DNA of 56,913 nt from Planctomycetaceae bacterium. Lineage in GTDB: Bacteria; Planctomycetota; Planctomycetia; Pirellulales; Pirellulaceae. The position numbers were made by a program, and so were the translations under genes. The number at the start of each line of letters is the position of its first letter. The stretch's first letter is position 1. Shown here in pieces: positions 8,432 to 17,370 of the stretch. Below the pieces are notes generated by a model that had not been told where the DNA came from, did no database searches, and saw only the letters and a list, made by a program, of their open reading frames with translations. Where the stretch lies: the NCBI GenBank assembly GCA_016794985.1, contig JAEUIQ010000078.1, positions 1 through 56,913 of the forward strand. The letters are read 5' to 3'.

Positions 8432-11400
8432 TTGGACCCGAAGACAATCTGATCGATTATGTCGACGACTACGTACATGGATTGTTGAACGAAAGAGACG
8501 CTGCCCTCGTGGGTCGGTTTTGTGAAACATCCAAGCTCGGCCAAGCGGCCCTGGACGATGCACGACAACGATACGCTTTGTTTCATTCCTTGCCGGCAAC
8601 AGTTGCGTCTGAAGAACTTATCCAGCGAACGTTGGATTCGGTCGCGGACTTTGCTCAACGCGATGCCAAGTGGTCATCGATTTACCGCCAGAGTGTCGGA
8701 GTCTTGGCGATCGCTGCGACCATCATTATCGGAGTCATGACGGCATATTATTGGAACTTGAGTTCCAGTTCGCTCGACTTGCGATTGTTGGGCCAAAGTA
8801 CCTGGCTACCTGACAGCCAAGTGTCGGTACGTGTCGCGGCATGGGACATGAAAACATCGGCGCCACATCCAGGGCTGAATGTGAGCTTTCATTTGGTCAA
8901 TCCTCGAACGAAGAGTCGAGTTGATTTGGCCACCGGTGTTACCGACGACAACGGCGTCTTATCGCCGTGCTTTCAGACGCCGGATTGGGAAGATGGCAGC
9001 TACGAATTGCAAGTGGAAGCTGAACTTCCAGGAAAATCGGAGGTCTTATCAAGAGTCGTCAAACTAAAACGCGATTGGCGCGTGTTGTTGACCACCGACA
9101 AGCCAGTCTACCAACCAGGTCAAACCGTGCATGTTCGTTCTTTAAGTCTAAAGAAGCCGAGCCTGAATCCCGTTTCCGGACAAGACATCCACTTCTCGAT
9201 CCAAGATCCAAAAGGAAACTGGATCTTCAAACGACGCGAGGTCACGAGTCGATTTGGGATCTCGGCCGTCGATTGTCCATTGGCACGCGAAGTTGCTGAA
9301 GGCGACTATCGCGTGATTTGCGAAGTTGGCGGTACGAAATCCGAAACGACGATTCGCGTCCAGAAGTACACTCTGCCCAAGTTCAAGATTGATCTGGCGG
9401 TCGATCAATCTTACTATCGACCCGGTCAAACCGTGAAGGCACAACTGAAGGCCACATACTTCTTCGGCGAACCGGTGGTCGGCGGCAAGGTCCTGGTCGC
9501 GGTTCGTTCCACTGGCTTTGGCGAACAACCGATTCGCGAGATCGAGGCCGAGACGGACGCAAACGGCGATTGCGAGCTCACTTTTGAGTTGCCAGAACGA
9601 GTGTTTGGAACCGAGTCCGATCACGGCAACGCCCAGTTTCAAGTGGCGGCCACGGTCGTGGACTCGGCCGGGCAACAACACTCGACAGGACTCCGTCGGA
9701 TCGTTGCGGTTCACCCCATTCAGGTATTGCTAATTCCAGAAGGTGGTCAGTTGAGCAGTGGGCTAACGAACCGAATATTTGTGGTGACTCACTATGCGGA
9801 CGGGCAACCAGCCTTCTGTCGTGTCGTCATCTCCGGTTACGAACAGGAACTGCAAACGAACGCAGCTGGGGTGGCTGTGTTGGAACTTCCTCCATCGTTC
9901 ACACACAATTCGGTATTGGCCCGAGCTACAGACGCGGAGGGACGAAGTGGACGCGCGGAAAGACGTCTCGACCGAACCACCAAGGATGGCGACTTCCTCT
10001 TAAGGCCTGATCGCGCGATCTATTCGGGTGGGCAGACGATGACCCTCGAGGTGATGGCCAGTGGATCCGAACCGGTGTTTATCGACTTGCTGAAGGATGG
10101 ACAGTCGCTGGGTTCGCATTCTGTTGACATCACCAGCGGCTATGGCGAAGTCGAGATCGACTTGCCAACCGAATTGGCGGGAACGGTTCAGATCGTCGCG
10201 TTCCGAGCTTCGACCGGCGGCTATCCGATTCGCCGCTCCCGGACAATCTTGGTTGAACCCGCCAAGCAATTGCAGATTCAAGCAACCATGGATCGAGAAC
10301 AATTCCGACCGGGCGAACAAGCACGAATCCAATTTCAACTTCGCGACGAAACCGGGGCCCCAAAAGCCGGTGCGTTGAGTCTGCACGCTGTCGACGAGGC
10401 CGTTTATGCGGTACTGGGTCAGCGAACCAACCTGCAACAAGCGTTTTTTATGTTGGAGGAACAGTCTCTCCAGCCAATTTTCGAGCGTTATCCGAATTGG
10501 TCGCCGAGCCTACGTCAAGACATCCCGGTTAATGAGCAGGCTGTTTGGCAGCAGGCCATGTTTTCGCTGACAGCAACGGTGGAAAGCTACGGGTTTGCGA
10601 CGATTTCTGGATTTCTCTCGAAAAGATCGTCCAGCAATGGTGAAGAGCCAATGGATCGCACGTCCAGTTCAACAAATCAGGACTCGGCGAATCCGTACAA
10701 CTTGTTCGGCGAGACTTATTCTCGGAACCGCCTGGCCCTGCAACTGACTCGCGACACGGCGCTGGCTCGGCTAGCCGTCGCCTGGTGCGCGTTGTTCGTT
10801 GGACTTTTCCTGATTAGCAAGCCGCGAGCCTTCGTGAACCTGATGTTTGGTTTGTCGGCAGTTCTCATGGTCTTGTTCCTGGTGTTCGCCGTTGCGCTGT
10901 TGCTGTTTGCATTGGGATGTGGAGCGGCAGTGCCCCCACCAAAGTCGTCACATGAATTCGCGGATCGCGACGCAGACATGACGACATCGCGAGAGCAACA
11001 AACTCCAGAATCTGCCGCGCCTCGAACCGCAGCATCGGCACCTGCGACGCCCCGAGTCCGCGAATGGTTTCCGGAGACGTTGCTGTGGCGCCCTGAGTTG
11101 ATCACCGATGAGAACGGTGTTGCTACTCTTCAATTCGACTTGGCCGATTCGATAACGACTTGGCGCGTGACCTCCACGGCAGTAACCGGCGATGGGCGTC
11201 TCGGAGCTCGTGAGTTTCCGATCCGAGTGTTTCAATCGTTCTTCGTGGATCTGAACTTGCCGAATTCACTGACGCGTGGCGATCAAGTCAACATTCCCGT
11301 CGTACTTTATAACTATCTGGACTCGAAGCAAACCGTAACGTTGTCGGCCGCGCGGGGAACTTGGTTTGAAGCGATCGGCCAAGATTCATCGACGAGTGAC

Positions 11401-13191
11401 GATCATGCCTGGATGGTCGAAATCGAACTGCTACCCGGTCAGGTGCGCTCGATCGAACTTCCCATTCGAGCTCTCCAAGCAGGCTCGCATGTGCTCGAAA
11501 TTAAAGCGATTGGGGAGACCGAATCGGACGCGTTCCAGAAACACCTGTCTGTATTGCCGGAAGGTCTGCCACAAGAGGAGACCTTCAACGGTGCCGTTAA
11601 CGCCGGAACAACCGAATGGACCATCGAAGTGCCGGAAAGTGCCACCAAGCAAAGTGGTTCCGCCATCCTGAAGTTGTATCCGTCAAAGTTCAGCCAGATG
11701 CTCGAAGGTCTGAACGGCATTTTCCAATTGCCGTCGGGCTGCTTTGAACAAACGTCGTCCACGACCTATCCCAACGTATTGGCTTTGAAGTATCTCCGCC
11801 GCACTGGACAAAGTCGACCGGACGTAGAACTGAAAGCTCGGCAATACATTCACCTTGGATACCAACGATTGTTGACTTTCGAAAGTCGCAGTGGCGGCTT
11901 CGAATGGTTTGGCAAGGACCCCGGTGATATTCGTTTGACGGCCTATGGACTCATGCAGTTTCAAGACATGGCACAAGTCCACGAAGTTGACCCAAAGGTG
12001 ATCGAACGCACGCGCCACTGGCTGTTGGACAAGCAATTGGCGGACGGGAGTTGGCCCGTAGACACGAGAATGTCAGCACTTCCAAACGATTCGAAGGTGG
12101 AAACCACCGCTTATGTCGCCACGGCCGTCTTTCTAAACAACTCGTCAAATCCAACCCAAGCGAGCCGAACCCTCGATTATCTGCTGAGTCGTTCGAGGAC
12201 CGATTCGCCATACACGTTGGCAATGCTGATACACGCCATCGTTGCCATCGAACCGAATCATGCTCAGTTGCCAAGGCTACGCGAACAGCTGGCTGGACTG
12301 CAACAAAGGTCCTCGGATGGAACCTCGGGTTGGTGGAATCGGGCCGAGAATTACCGAACGCTGTTCTACGGCAGCGGACGGAGCGGCACGATCGAAACAA
12401 CGGCTTTGGCGGCATTGGCCCTTGAACCCAGCCCAGATCATCGGGCTTGTGTGGAACAAGCCTTAGTATGGCTCAGCAAGCAACGGGACGGGCGCGGAAC
12501 TTGGCACTCGACTCAAGCGACCATCCTCGCCCTCAAGGCGCTTACGCCGATGAACGCAGGACCCGTGCCGGCGTTTGTTGGTGAGCAAGACTGCACATTG
12601 AAGGTTTGGTTCGACGACCAAGTGGTACGGCAGTGGCAACTCGGACAGGATCAGCGCGATGTGATGCAGATTATTCCCTTGGGACAGGATCTGGAAGCCG
12701 GGAAGTCCTATCGCGTTCGCTTGGAAAGTGACGGTCGGATGCCATTGCAATATCAACTCGCGCTTCGACATTACTCTTCATCAGAAAAGGCCGCTGAAAA
12801 TAGGACCAGTCCATTCGAGTTCGATATTCAGTACGATCGACAAACTCTGGCCGTCAACGATACCATTCGAGCCACAGCAACGATCTCGCAGGATGGGGCC
12901 ACGCCGGTTCCAATGGTGATGGTTGATCTGCCAATCCCGCCCGGGTTCGAAGTCGAGACGGATGAACTGCAGAACATGGTCTTCCAAGGCACGATTGAGA
13001 AATTCGAATTGAAGCCCGGGCAAGTTCTAGTGTACCTGCGAGTCCTTCGCCAGAAAACTCCGATCGAACTAAGGTACCAGTTGCGAGCCACCATGCCGTT
13101 GGAAGTCAGTGTCACCGGCGGTACGGTCTACGAGTACTACGATCCCGCCAATCGCTCGAGCGGTGCGAGTATCAAGCTGGAGGTGAAGTAG
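8428..13191 (+). CDS. Membrane alpha-2-macroglobulin with anti-sigma-like N-terminus
   Basis: A 1587-residue protein starting at the GTG at 8428, inside the sigma factor stop. Residues 1-88 are cytoplasmic in character. Their YVHGLLNERDAALVGRF helix pattern matches anti-sigma domains (compare YLDGELSPEE...) but lacks the zinc Cys/His set. One helix (about 90-109) leads outside. Then come macroglobulin domains (MG2-type TDKPVYQPGQTVHVRS and a second YYRPGQTV), a hydrophobic hairpin at about 779-796 and 805-830, the ETLLWRPEL/DSITTW region, and the thioester motif GCFEQ (Cys1105, Gln1108) in a terpenoid-cyclase-like complement domain. Family members trap proteases by covalent thioester capture; bacterial ones usually neighbour PBP1C, which is absent here. 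The inferred role is a surface protease sensor controlling the coupled ECF factor. The family call is firm; the anti-sigma role is inference. Confidence 0.88.
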   Translation: MIGPEDNLIDYVDDYVHGLLNERDAALVGRFCETSKLGQAALDDARQRYALFHSLPATVASEELIQRTLDSVADFAQRDAKWSSIYRQSVGVLAIAATIIIGVMTAYYWNLSSSSLDLRLLGQSTWLPDSQVSVRVAAWDMKTSAPHPGLNVSFHLVNPRTKSRVDLATGVTDDNGVLSPCFQTPDWEDGSYELQVEAELPGKSEVLSRVVKLKRDWRVLLTTDKPVYQPGQTVHVRSLSLKKPSLNPVSGQDIHFSIQDPKGNWIFKRREVTSRFGISAVDCPLAREVAEGDYRVICEVGGTKSETTIRVQKYTLPKFKIDLAVDQSYYRPGQTVKAQLKATYFFGEPVVGGKVLVAVRSTGFGEQPIREIEAETDANGDCELTFELPERVFGTESDHGNAQFQVAATVVDSAGQQHSTGLRRIVAVHPIQVLLIPEGGQLSSGLTNRIFVVTHYADGQPAFCRVVISGYEQELQTNAAGVAVLELPPSFTHNSVLARATDAEGRSGRAERRLDRTTKDGDFLLRPDRAIYSGGQTMTLEVMASGSEPVFIDLLKDGQSLGSHSVDITSGYGEVEIDLPTELAGTVQIVAFRASTGGYPIRRSRTILVEPAKQLQIQATMDREQFRPGEQARIQFQLRDETGAPKAGALSLHAVDEAVYAVLGQRTNLQQAFFMLEEQSLQPIFERYPNWSPSLRQDIPVNEQAVWQQAMFSLTATVESYGFATISGFLSKRSSSNGEEPMDRTSSSTNQDSANPYNLFGETYSRNRLALQLTRDTALARLAVAWCALFVGLFLISKPRAFVNLMFGLSAVLMVLFLVFAVALLLFALGCGAAVPPPKSSHEFADRDADMTTSREQQTPESAAPRTAASAPATPRVREWFPETLLWRPELITDENGVATLQFDLADSITTWRVTSTAVTGDGRLGAREFPIRVFQSFFVDLNLPNSLTRGDQVNIPVVLYNYLDSKQTVTLSAARGTWFEAIGQDSSTSDDHAWMVEIELLPGQVRSIELPIRALQAGSHVLEIKAIGETESDAFQKHLSVLPEGLPQEETFNGAVNAGTTEWTIEVPESATKQSGSAILKLYPSKFSQMLEGLNGIFQLPSGCFEQTSSTTYPNVLALKYLRRTGQSRPDVELKARQYIHLGYQRLLTFESRSGGFEWFGKDPGDIRLTAYGLMQFQDMAQVHEVDPKVIERTRHWLLDKQLADGSWPVDTRMSALPNDSKVETTAYVATAVFLNNSSNPTQASRTLDYLLSRSRTDSPYTLAMLIHAIVAIEPNHAQLPRLREQLAGLQQRSSDGTSGWWNRAENYRTLFYGSGRSGTIETTALAALALEPSPDHRACVEQALVWLSKQRDGRGTWHSTQATILALKALTPMNAGPVPAFVGEQDCTLKVWFDDQVVRQWQLGQDQRDVMQIIPLGQDLEAGKSYRVRLESDGRMPLQYQLALRHYSSSEKAAENRTSPFEFDIQYDRQTLAVNDTIRATATISQDGATPVPMVMVDLPIPPGFEVETDELQNMVFQGTIEKFELKPGQVLVYLRVLRQKTPIELRYQLRATMPLEVSVTGGTVYEYYDPANRSSGASIKLEVK

Positions 13192-13487
13192 GAAGTAGGA
13201 AGGAGGAAGTGTGAAGTGGCGAGTGGAGAATATGCCACGCTGCGACGACTTATTGGGGTGATTGTAGGCCCGAATGGGCCGCGACAACCTTCGCCGGTGT
13301 GCGCGAGCCACCAGTTAAGGCGTCACCTCCATCAATAAAAGGCCTGGACGGCCGACACATTTGTGAAGGAAAATGCCTCACAACATTTAATAATGCATAG
13401 TGAATGATAAACGGGCAATCAGCGTTTTCCATTCCCAGACGGGAACGAATTAGCGACAATGGTGTTCGAGGAGTTGCTGAGAAATAA

Positions 13488-13943
13488 GAATACGATGTTC
13501 TGATCTTCGACCAGCAACGTGGTCGAGCATTTGTGGCCACGATTGAACTCTTCAGTCCCGCGAACAAAGACCGCCTGGAAAATCGACTCGCGTTTGTCTC
13601 CAAGGGCGCGGCTTTGCTGCCAAAGAAGATCTGCGTTTCGATTGTTGATTTGGTAACGGTGAAGAACTTCAACCTGTTCTGTGAAGTGCTCGACATTTTT
13701 GCTCAGACCGATCCTGCGTTTTCGTCCCAACCTCCGCCGACCTCTGCAGTAACGTGTCGCAGTCATCGCGTGGCAAATCGGTCACGGTTCGAGTCTTGGG
13801 CCTATCCCATGCTCGCGGACGAGCGGTTCCGAGTGTTACCCATCTGATTGGACAATGATCACGCGATCTCTCTAGATTTGGAAGCTTCGTACCAGCAGAC
13901 ATGCAGCGCCCTGCGGTTGTTGTCATCACGCCCACAATCGTGA
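13488..13943 (+). pseudogene. Decayed DUF4058-like gene fragment
   Basis: Reading the frame of 13533 gives YDVLIFDQQRGRAFVATIE, then a SPANKDR motif, an AFVSK/CVSIVDLVT segment and FNLFCEVLDI. These match what I know of DUF4058-type proteins (IEVVSPANKDRPE..., VDLVTxRxxNL). A TGA at 13845-13847 sits where the family has Trp in LPIWL. The same frame continues past it as LDNDHAISLDLEASYQQTC, which fits the family's C-terminus, until TGA at 13941. A TAA at 13485 closes the frame upstream and the N-terminal half is missing. So this is a remnant with at least one nonsense mutation and a 5' deletion or frameshift. Confidence 0.6.
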
Positions 13944-14007
13944 CTCGCAAATTCCGTTCGCTCGGCTAGAATATTGGCAAGGGACACCAACGCCACTGAG
14001 TCCAACA

Positions 14008-14766
14008 ATGCGCGAGCTATATCGTTTCGTTCTTTTTTGTTTCATGCACGTGCCGTCAAGCGTTCTTTTAACGCTTCTGGCGTTCTTGCCCAATTCCGCG
14101 ATCGCCCAGCATCAGGACGCCCGCCCTCAGCTCGACGAACGGCTGTGGCTGACGGTGGAAGGCAGTGAGCCTTGGCCAGACGAGTTGTTCGAAGTTGAGA
14201 AACTACCAACACCCGACGAAGCGACGTCGCAAGTTATTGAATCCGGCAAAGTTGAATTCAAGTTCTACGACGACACTCTCATTCAACGCAAGTTTACGGG
14301 CGAAACTCGGATGGCAATAAAGTACCAACTGGATGTGAAATTCCGATGGCGAGTCACACGGAATGACGGGAAACGTCAACTTCTAGTCACGGTCGATCAT
14401 CGTCCAACCAAGTTCGACCTGTTCCATCAAATACTTCTGCCACGTGATCATGCTCGGGAAGACATGTTTTCAATTCCGCTGGTATTGCACGAGTTGGACC
14501 ACGTGAAGATCACGCTTGATCCTCGCTATGTGTCGCTGTTCGAAGAATGGTACCAGAACGAGACAAAGTCATTGACGTTGGCTCTCGAGGCGGGAACCAA
14601 AGAATCCGAATTCAACGCGTTGATAAACAACGAGATACAAGCCAAAGCCCAGCAATGTTTTGCTCGCATGCTTCAACTTATACACGTTCGCAATCGAGAA
14701 CTCGATCGCTTAACCAAACATGGTCGATTGAAGTTGGATGACGGCTTCTTCGATCAGGACGATTAG
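14008..14766 (+). CDS. Secreted protein with HExxH motif, DUF922-like
   Basis: A 252-residue protein with a signal peptide (hydrophobic 6-31, cleavage near AIAQ). No confident named family, but it carries HELDH at 161-165, a zinc-metallopeptidase HExxH pattern. Some 70 residues later comes RNRELDRLTKHG, resembling the terminal YDxxTxHG motif of DUF922, a family proposed to be secreted zinc proteases. The N-terminal half is beta-rich. It is isolated between a pseudogene and tandem repeats, with no operon partner. It could also be a structural secreted protein with a chance HExxH, so metalloprotease activity is inferred. Confidence 0.7.
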   Translation: MRELYRFVLFCFMHVPSSVLLTLLAFLPNSAIAQHQDARPQLDERLWLTVEGSEPWPDELFEVEKLPTPDEATSQVIESGKVEFKFYDDTLIQRKFTGETRMAIKYQLDVKFRWRVTRNDGKRQLLVTVDHRPTKFDLFHQILLPRDHAREDMFSIPLVLHELDHVKITLDPRYVSLFEEWYQNETKSLTLALEAGTKESEFNALINNEIQAKAQQCFARMLQLIHVRNRELDRLTKHGRLKLDDGFFDQDD

Positions 14767-14929
14767 AACTAGTACAAAAAGTAAATGGAACTACCAGTTC
14801 TTTTTCACGGCCTAATTTTGGCGACGACCTCTGCTGCGGATCGACTTCAGATCTTGGTTGTCACCAAGCGATGTGTCAGTCACATTTTTCGGCTATCCCA
14901 GTAGATTGCCTAAACGTAACGTGCTGACT

Positions 14930-15043
14930 GGTTATTAGCGTTTATGAGTGTGAATTAGCGGTGTAACCCAATCGCACTGGTCGAGCCCACGAACACAAGG
15001 TGGCAAACCGCTAATGAACACTAATGAACACTAATGAATAACC
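14930..15043. repeat. Imperfect inverted repeat inside tandem copy 1
   Basis: The left arm (14930-14962, GGTTATTAGCG...TTAGCGGT) faces the right arm (15007-15043, ACCGCTAATG...AATAACC) across about 44 bases. The right arm is built of two to three CTAATGAACA units. The same arms recur in the second copy. Confidence 0.65.
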
Positions 15044-15190
15044 ATTCATGCCTGGTGCTTTGTCACAGACTAATCTTGGCGTCGACGACTTCCGCTGCGG
15101 ATCGACTTCAAATCTTGGTTGTGACAAACGCTTTCTCAGTCACATTTTTTCGGATATTCCAGTAGATTGCCAAAACGTGACGTGATGACC

Positions 15191-15305
15191 GGTTATTAGC
15201 GTTTATGAGTGTGAATTAGCGGTGTAACCCAATCGCACTTGTTCGAGCCCACGAGTAAAAGGTGGAAAACCGCGAATGAACACTAATGCACGCTAATGAA
15301 TAACC
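15191..15305. repeat. Imperfect inverted repeat inside tandem copy 2
   Basis: The left arm 15191-15223 is identical to that of copy 1. The right arm 15269-15305 is a slightly diverged version of the copy 1 right arm. Confidence 0.65.
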
Positions 15306-15459
15306 ATTCATGCCTGGTGCTTTGTCACAGACTAACCTTGGCGTCGACCACTCCCGCTGCGGATCAACTCCAGATCTTGGTTGTCACCAAGCGCTAGGTC
15401 GCCGGCTAAATGGGCAGTAACGGTAGACCGTTCCCAGCGTTATCATGGCCGCGAACTTT

Positions 15460-16824
15460 TCACGGAGTGATCCGGAAACCATGTAACTGAGTGTCCGTGC
15501 GTAGAACCACGCCCTGAGGACTCAGCGCCGGAGTGGCCCGAGTCGGCTCGCCCAGTTCTATGGTTTGCAGGTTCTTGAGATCGACGTCGGCGGTAACGAT
15601 CTTCAATTGACCTTCGTCGCTGAGCACCAACAACAAGCTGCCGAAAGCGACCAGTGAGGATGAAATATTGAATCGCCGTTCGTCGAGACGTTGCTGCTGC
15701 AATACTTCTCCGCTGGCCAAGTCACAGCACGAGAGGATTCCCTTGTCGTTGGCCACGAAGAGTTTTTGCCCGACAACGACCGGCATTGGAACATAGTTGG
15801 CGTTCCGAGTCATGCGGTAAATCTCCTGTTGATCGCTCATGCGAATGGCGACCAATTGGTTGCCGCCACCGCCCGATCCGCTACTGGCCAGTGCCATGTC
15901 ACCCACTGCCATTGCGCCGGAAACCGCTCGTTGTTTGATCACCGGTTGCTCCCAGAGCAATTTGCCCGTTTCGGCGTCCAAACAGAATATCCCGTGCCCG
16001 GTGTCCGCGGCCAAGATTCCCGCTTTGCCAGTCGGAAGTCTTACTTCGACCGGGACTCCATAGCAAACTCGCGTCGTCTTTTCGAGCGGCGTCTCCCAAA
16101 TAGTCGCACCGGATTTCGGGTCCAATGCCAACATGCGACTGAACTTCGGCGCCAGTTCCTGATCGGTCGCGTCCTGCGAATGAAAGAAGATCAAGCGACC
16201 GTCCACCAAGGTAGGTGAACTGCCAAAACCATGTTCGAATCGATTCGGCCCCAAGTCTCGCTGCCAAACTAATTTTCCTTCGTGAGTGCATGCCGCCAAA
16301 TGAGTGTGGCCTGGACTGCCCCAGCAAAAATAGATTCGGTCCGAATCAACCGATGGAGTAGAAGAAGCAAGCGATCCCCACGCATGGGTCGCGTGCGTTT
16401 CGCCAACAAAGTGTTTGGTCCAAACTTCAGCTCCAGTCTGCAAATCAAAGCAATGCAAAAACTGGGTCGCCGTCTTCGCGTCCGCGCTTTGCACGAAGAC
16501 TCGTTGTTGGAAAATCACTGGCGAGCCATTCCCAGCGCCGGCAAGTTTCGCTTTCCAAGTGGCTTCTTGCGGAAATCGTACCGCGGTGTCAGCCGGAAAT
16601 TCTAATACCCCAAGTCCACCAACACCACGAAATCGAGACCACGATTCTTCTTGGGAGCTGTCGATTTCTTGACCGTTGAGATATGTGCCAAGGACCGAAA
16701 ACAAAGTCATCACGAAAATCAGCAGCGGAATGCGACGACAACCAGCACACAGAGACGGCAGAAACCGAGAGTCCATGGGTCGAGTCATCGCGAGTCTCAT
16801 TCGACAGAAGTTGTGGTAAAGCAT
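15460..16824 (-). CDS. Secreted PQQ-like beta-propeller protein
   Basis: A 454-residue exported protein. A signal/anchor (hydrophobic about 33-50) precedes WSRFRG, then repeated propeller blades with motifs such as CFDLQTGAEVW, ALDPKSGATIWE, CLDAETGKLLWE and CDLASGEVLQ. These are typical of PQQ-binding-like repeats (PF13360 type). Planctomycetes use many such proteins outside the cytoplasm, usually without PQQ or enzymatic residues. The first ATG is 16824; the one at 16788 is as good and keeps the signal intact. No catalytic site is seen, so a binding or scaffold role is likely. The gene follows the small MSDNPYQAP protein by 155 bp on the same strand. Confidence 0.82.
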   Translation of the reverse strand: MLYHNFCRMRLAMTRPMDSRFLPSLCAGCRRIPLLIFVMTLFSVLGTYLNGQEIDSSQEESWSRFRGVGGLGVLEFPADTAVRFPQEATWKAKLAGAGNGSPVIFQQRVFVQSADAKTATQFLHCFDLQTGAEVWTKHFVGETHATHAWGSLASSTPSVDSDRIYFCWGSPGHTHLAACTHEGKLVWQRDLGPNRFEHGFGSSPTLVDGRLIFFHSQDATDQELAPKFSRMLALDPKSGATIWETPLEKTTRVCYGVPVEVRLPTGKAGILAADTGHGIFCLDAETGKLLWEQPVIKQRAVSGAMAVGDMALASSGSGGGGNQLVAIRMSDQQEIYRMTRNANYVPMPVVVGQKLFVANDKGILSCCDLASGEVLQQQRLDERRFNISSSLVAFGSLLLVLSDEGQLKIVTADVDLKNLQTIELGEPTRATPALSPQGVVLRTDTQLHGFRITP

Positions 16825-16979
16825 CGATTCTCAGGTCAGGAGCAGAGGAACGGCCAGTATCCAAAATCGCCCGGATTCCATTCTAGCAAACGGGACCGTC
16901 TCGCCAAAGTCAGGTCGGTACTTATGAGCTCCGGGATTCGGCGCTCGTCGAGCGTCATTCCGCAACCCATCATCTCTGG

Positions 16980-17333
16980 TTAATCATGTTTTCCTTTGAG
17001 ATGCCGCAGCCCACGGTAAATCATCAGGAAGATGCCGCTGGCAAACGTGCCGAACAGGAGACCCGCGAACGCCCCAAAGATTACACCGCCGAACCACGGC
17101 AAATTCCAGCGCGGATTAAAGAACGCCAAGATGGCTCCGACCAAGGCGAATACAAGAATAGAGACAAAAATAAACAACGCTTGAAAGAGATTGTCGCGCC
17201 AACGTAGGTTTGGGCCGACAATCGTATCGGACACTATGTTGTAGGCTGCAACGCCAGGATCATTTTTCTTCGGCGGAGGAGATTCCTTGATTTCGCCTAT
17301 TTCAATTGGGGCTTGATACGGATTATCTGACAT
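16980..17333 (-). CDS. Small membrane protein, MSDNPYQAP type
   Basis: A 117-residue protein. It opens with MSDNPYQAP, a signature I know from many small planctomycete membrane proteins. A Pro/Lys-rich cytoplasmic stretch and two hydrophobic helices (about 49-70 and 79-106) follow, with a basic C-terminus. The function is unknown. It starts 37 bp past the comM stop on the same strand and is probably co-transcribed with it. Confidence 0.75.
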   Translation of the reverse strand: MSDNPYQAPIEIGEIKESPPPKKNDPGVAAYNIVSDTIVGPNLRWRDNLFQALFIFVSILVFALVGAILAFFNPRWNLPWFGGVIFGAFAGLLFGTFASGIFLMIYRGLRHLKGKHD

Positions 17334-17370
17334 AGGATCTCTCGTTCAGTCGCAAGCCAATTTTCAACAC

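Larger units (their letters stand above)
14805..15400. repeat. About 260-bp tandem repeat, 2.3 copies
   Basis: Two full copies and a partial third lie head to tail. The anchor GCTGCGGA recurs at 14833, 15094 and 15356, spacings of 261 and 262 bases. Copies start near 14805, 15063 and 15325 and are visibly near-identical, with scattered substitutions. Each full copy carries an imperfect inverted repeat and short direct repeats of CTAATGAACA type. No open reading frame of note crosses the repeat. Confidence 0.85.

Noticed and set aside
10900..10930. Lipobox-like ALGC inside the macroglobulin
   Set aside because: It lies after an internal membrane hairpin 830 residues from the N-terminus, so it cannot be a lipoprotein signal.
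13250..13766. Overlapping minus-strand frames over the decayed gene
   Set aside because: They are shadows of the plus-strand DUF4058-like remnant, Ser/Arg-rich and without family features.
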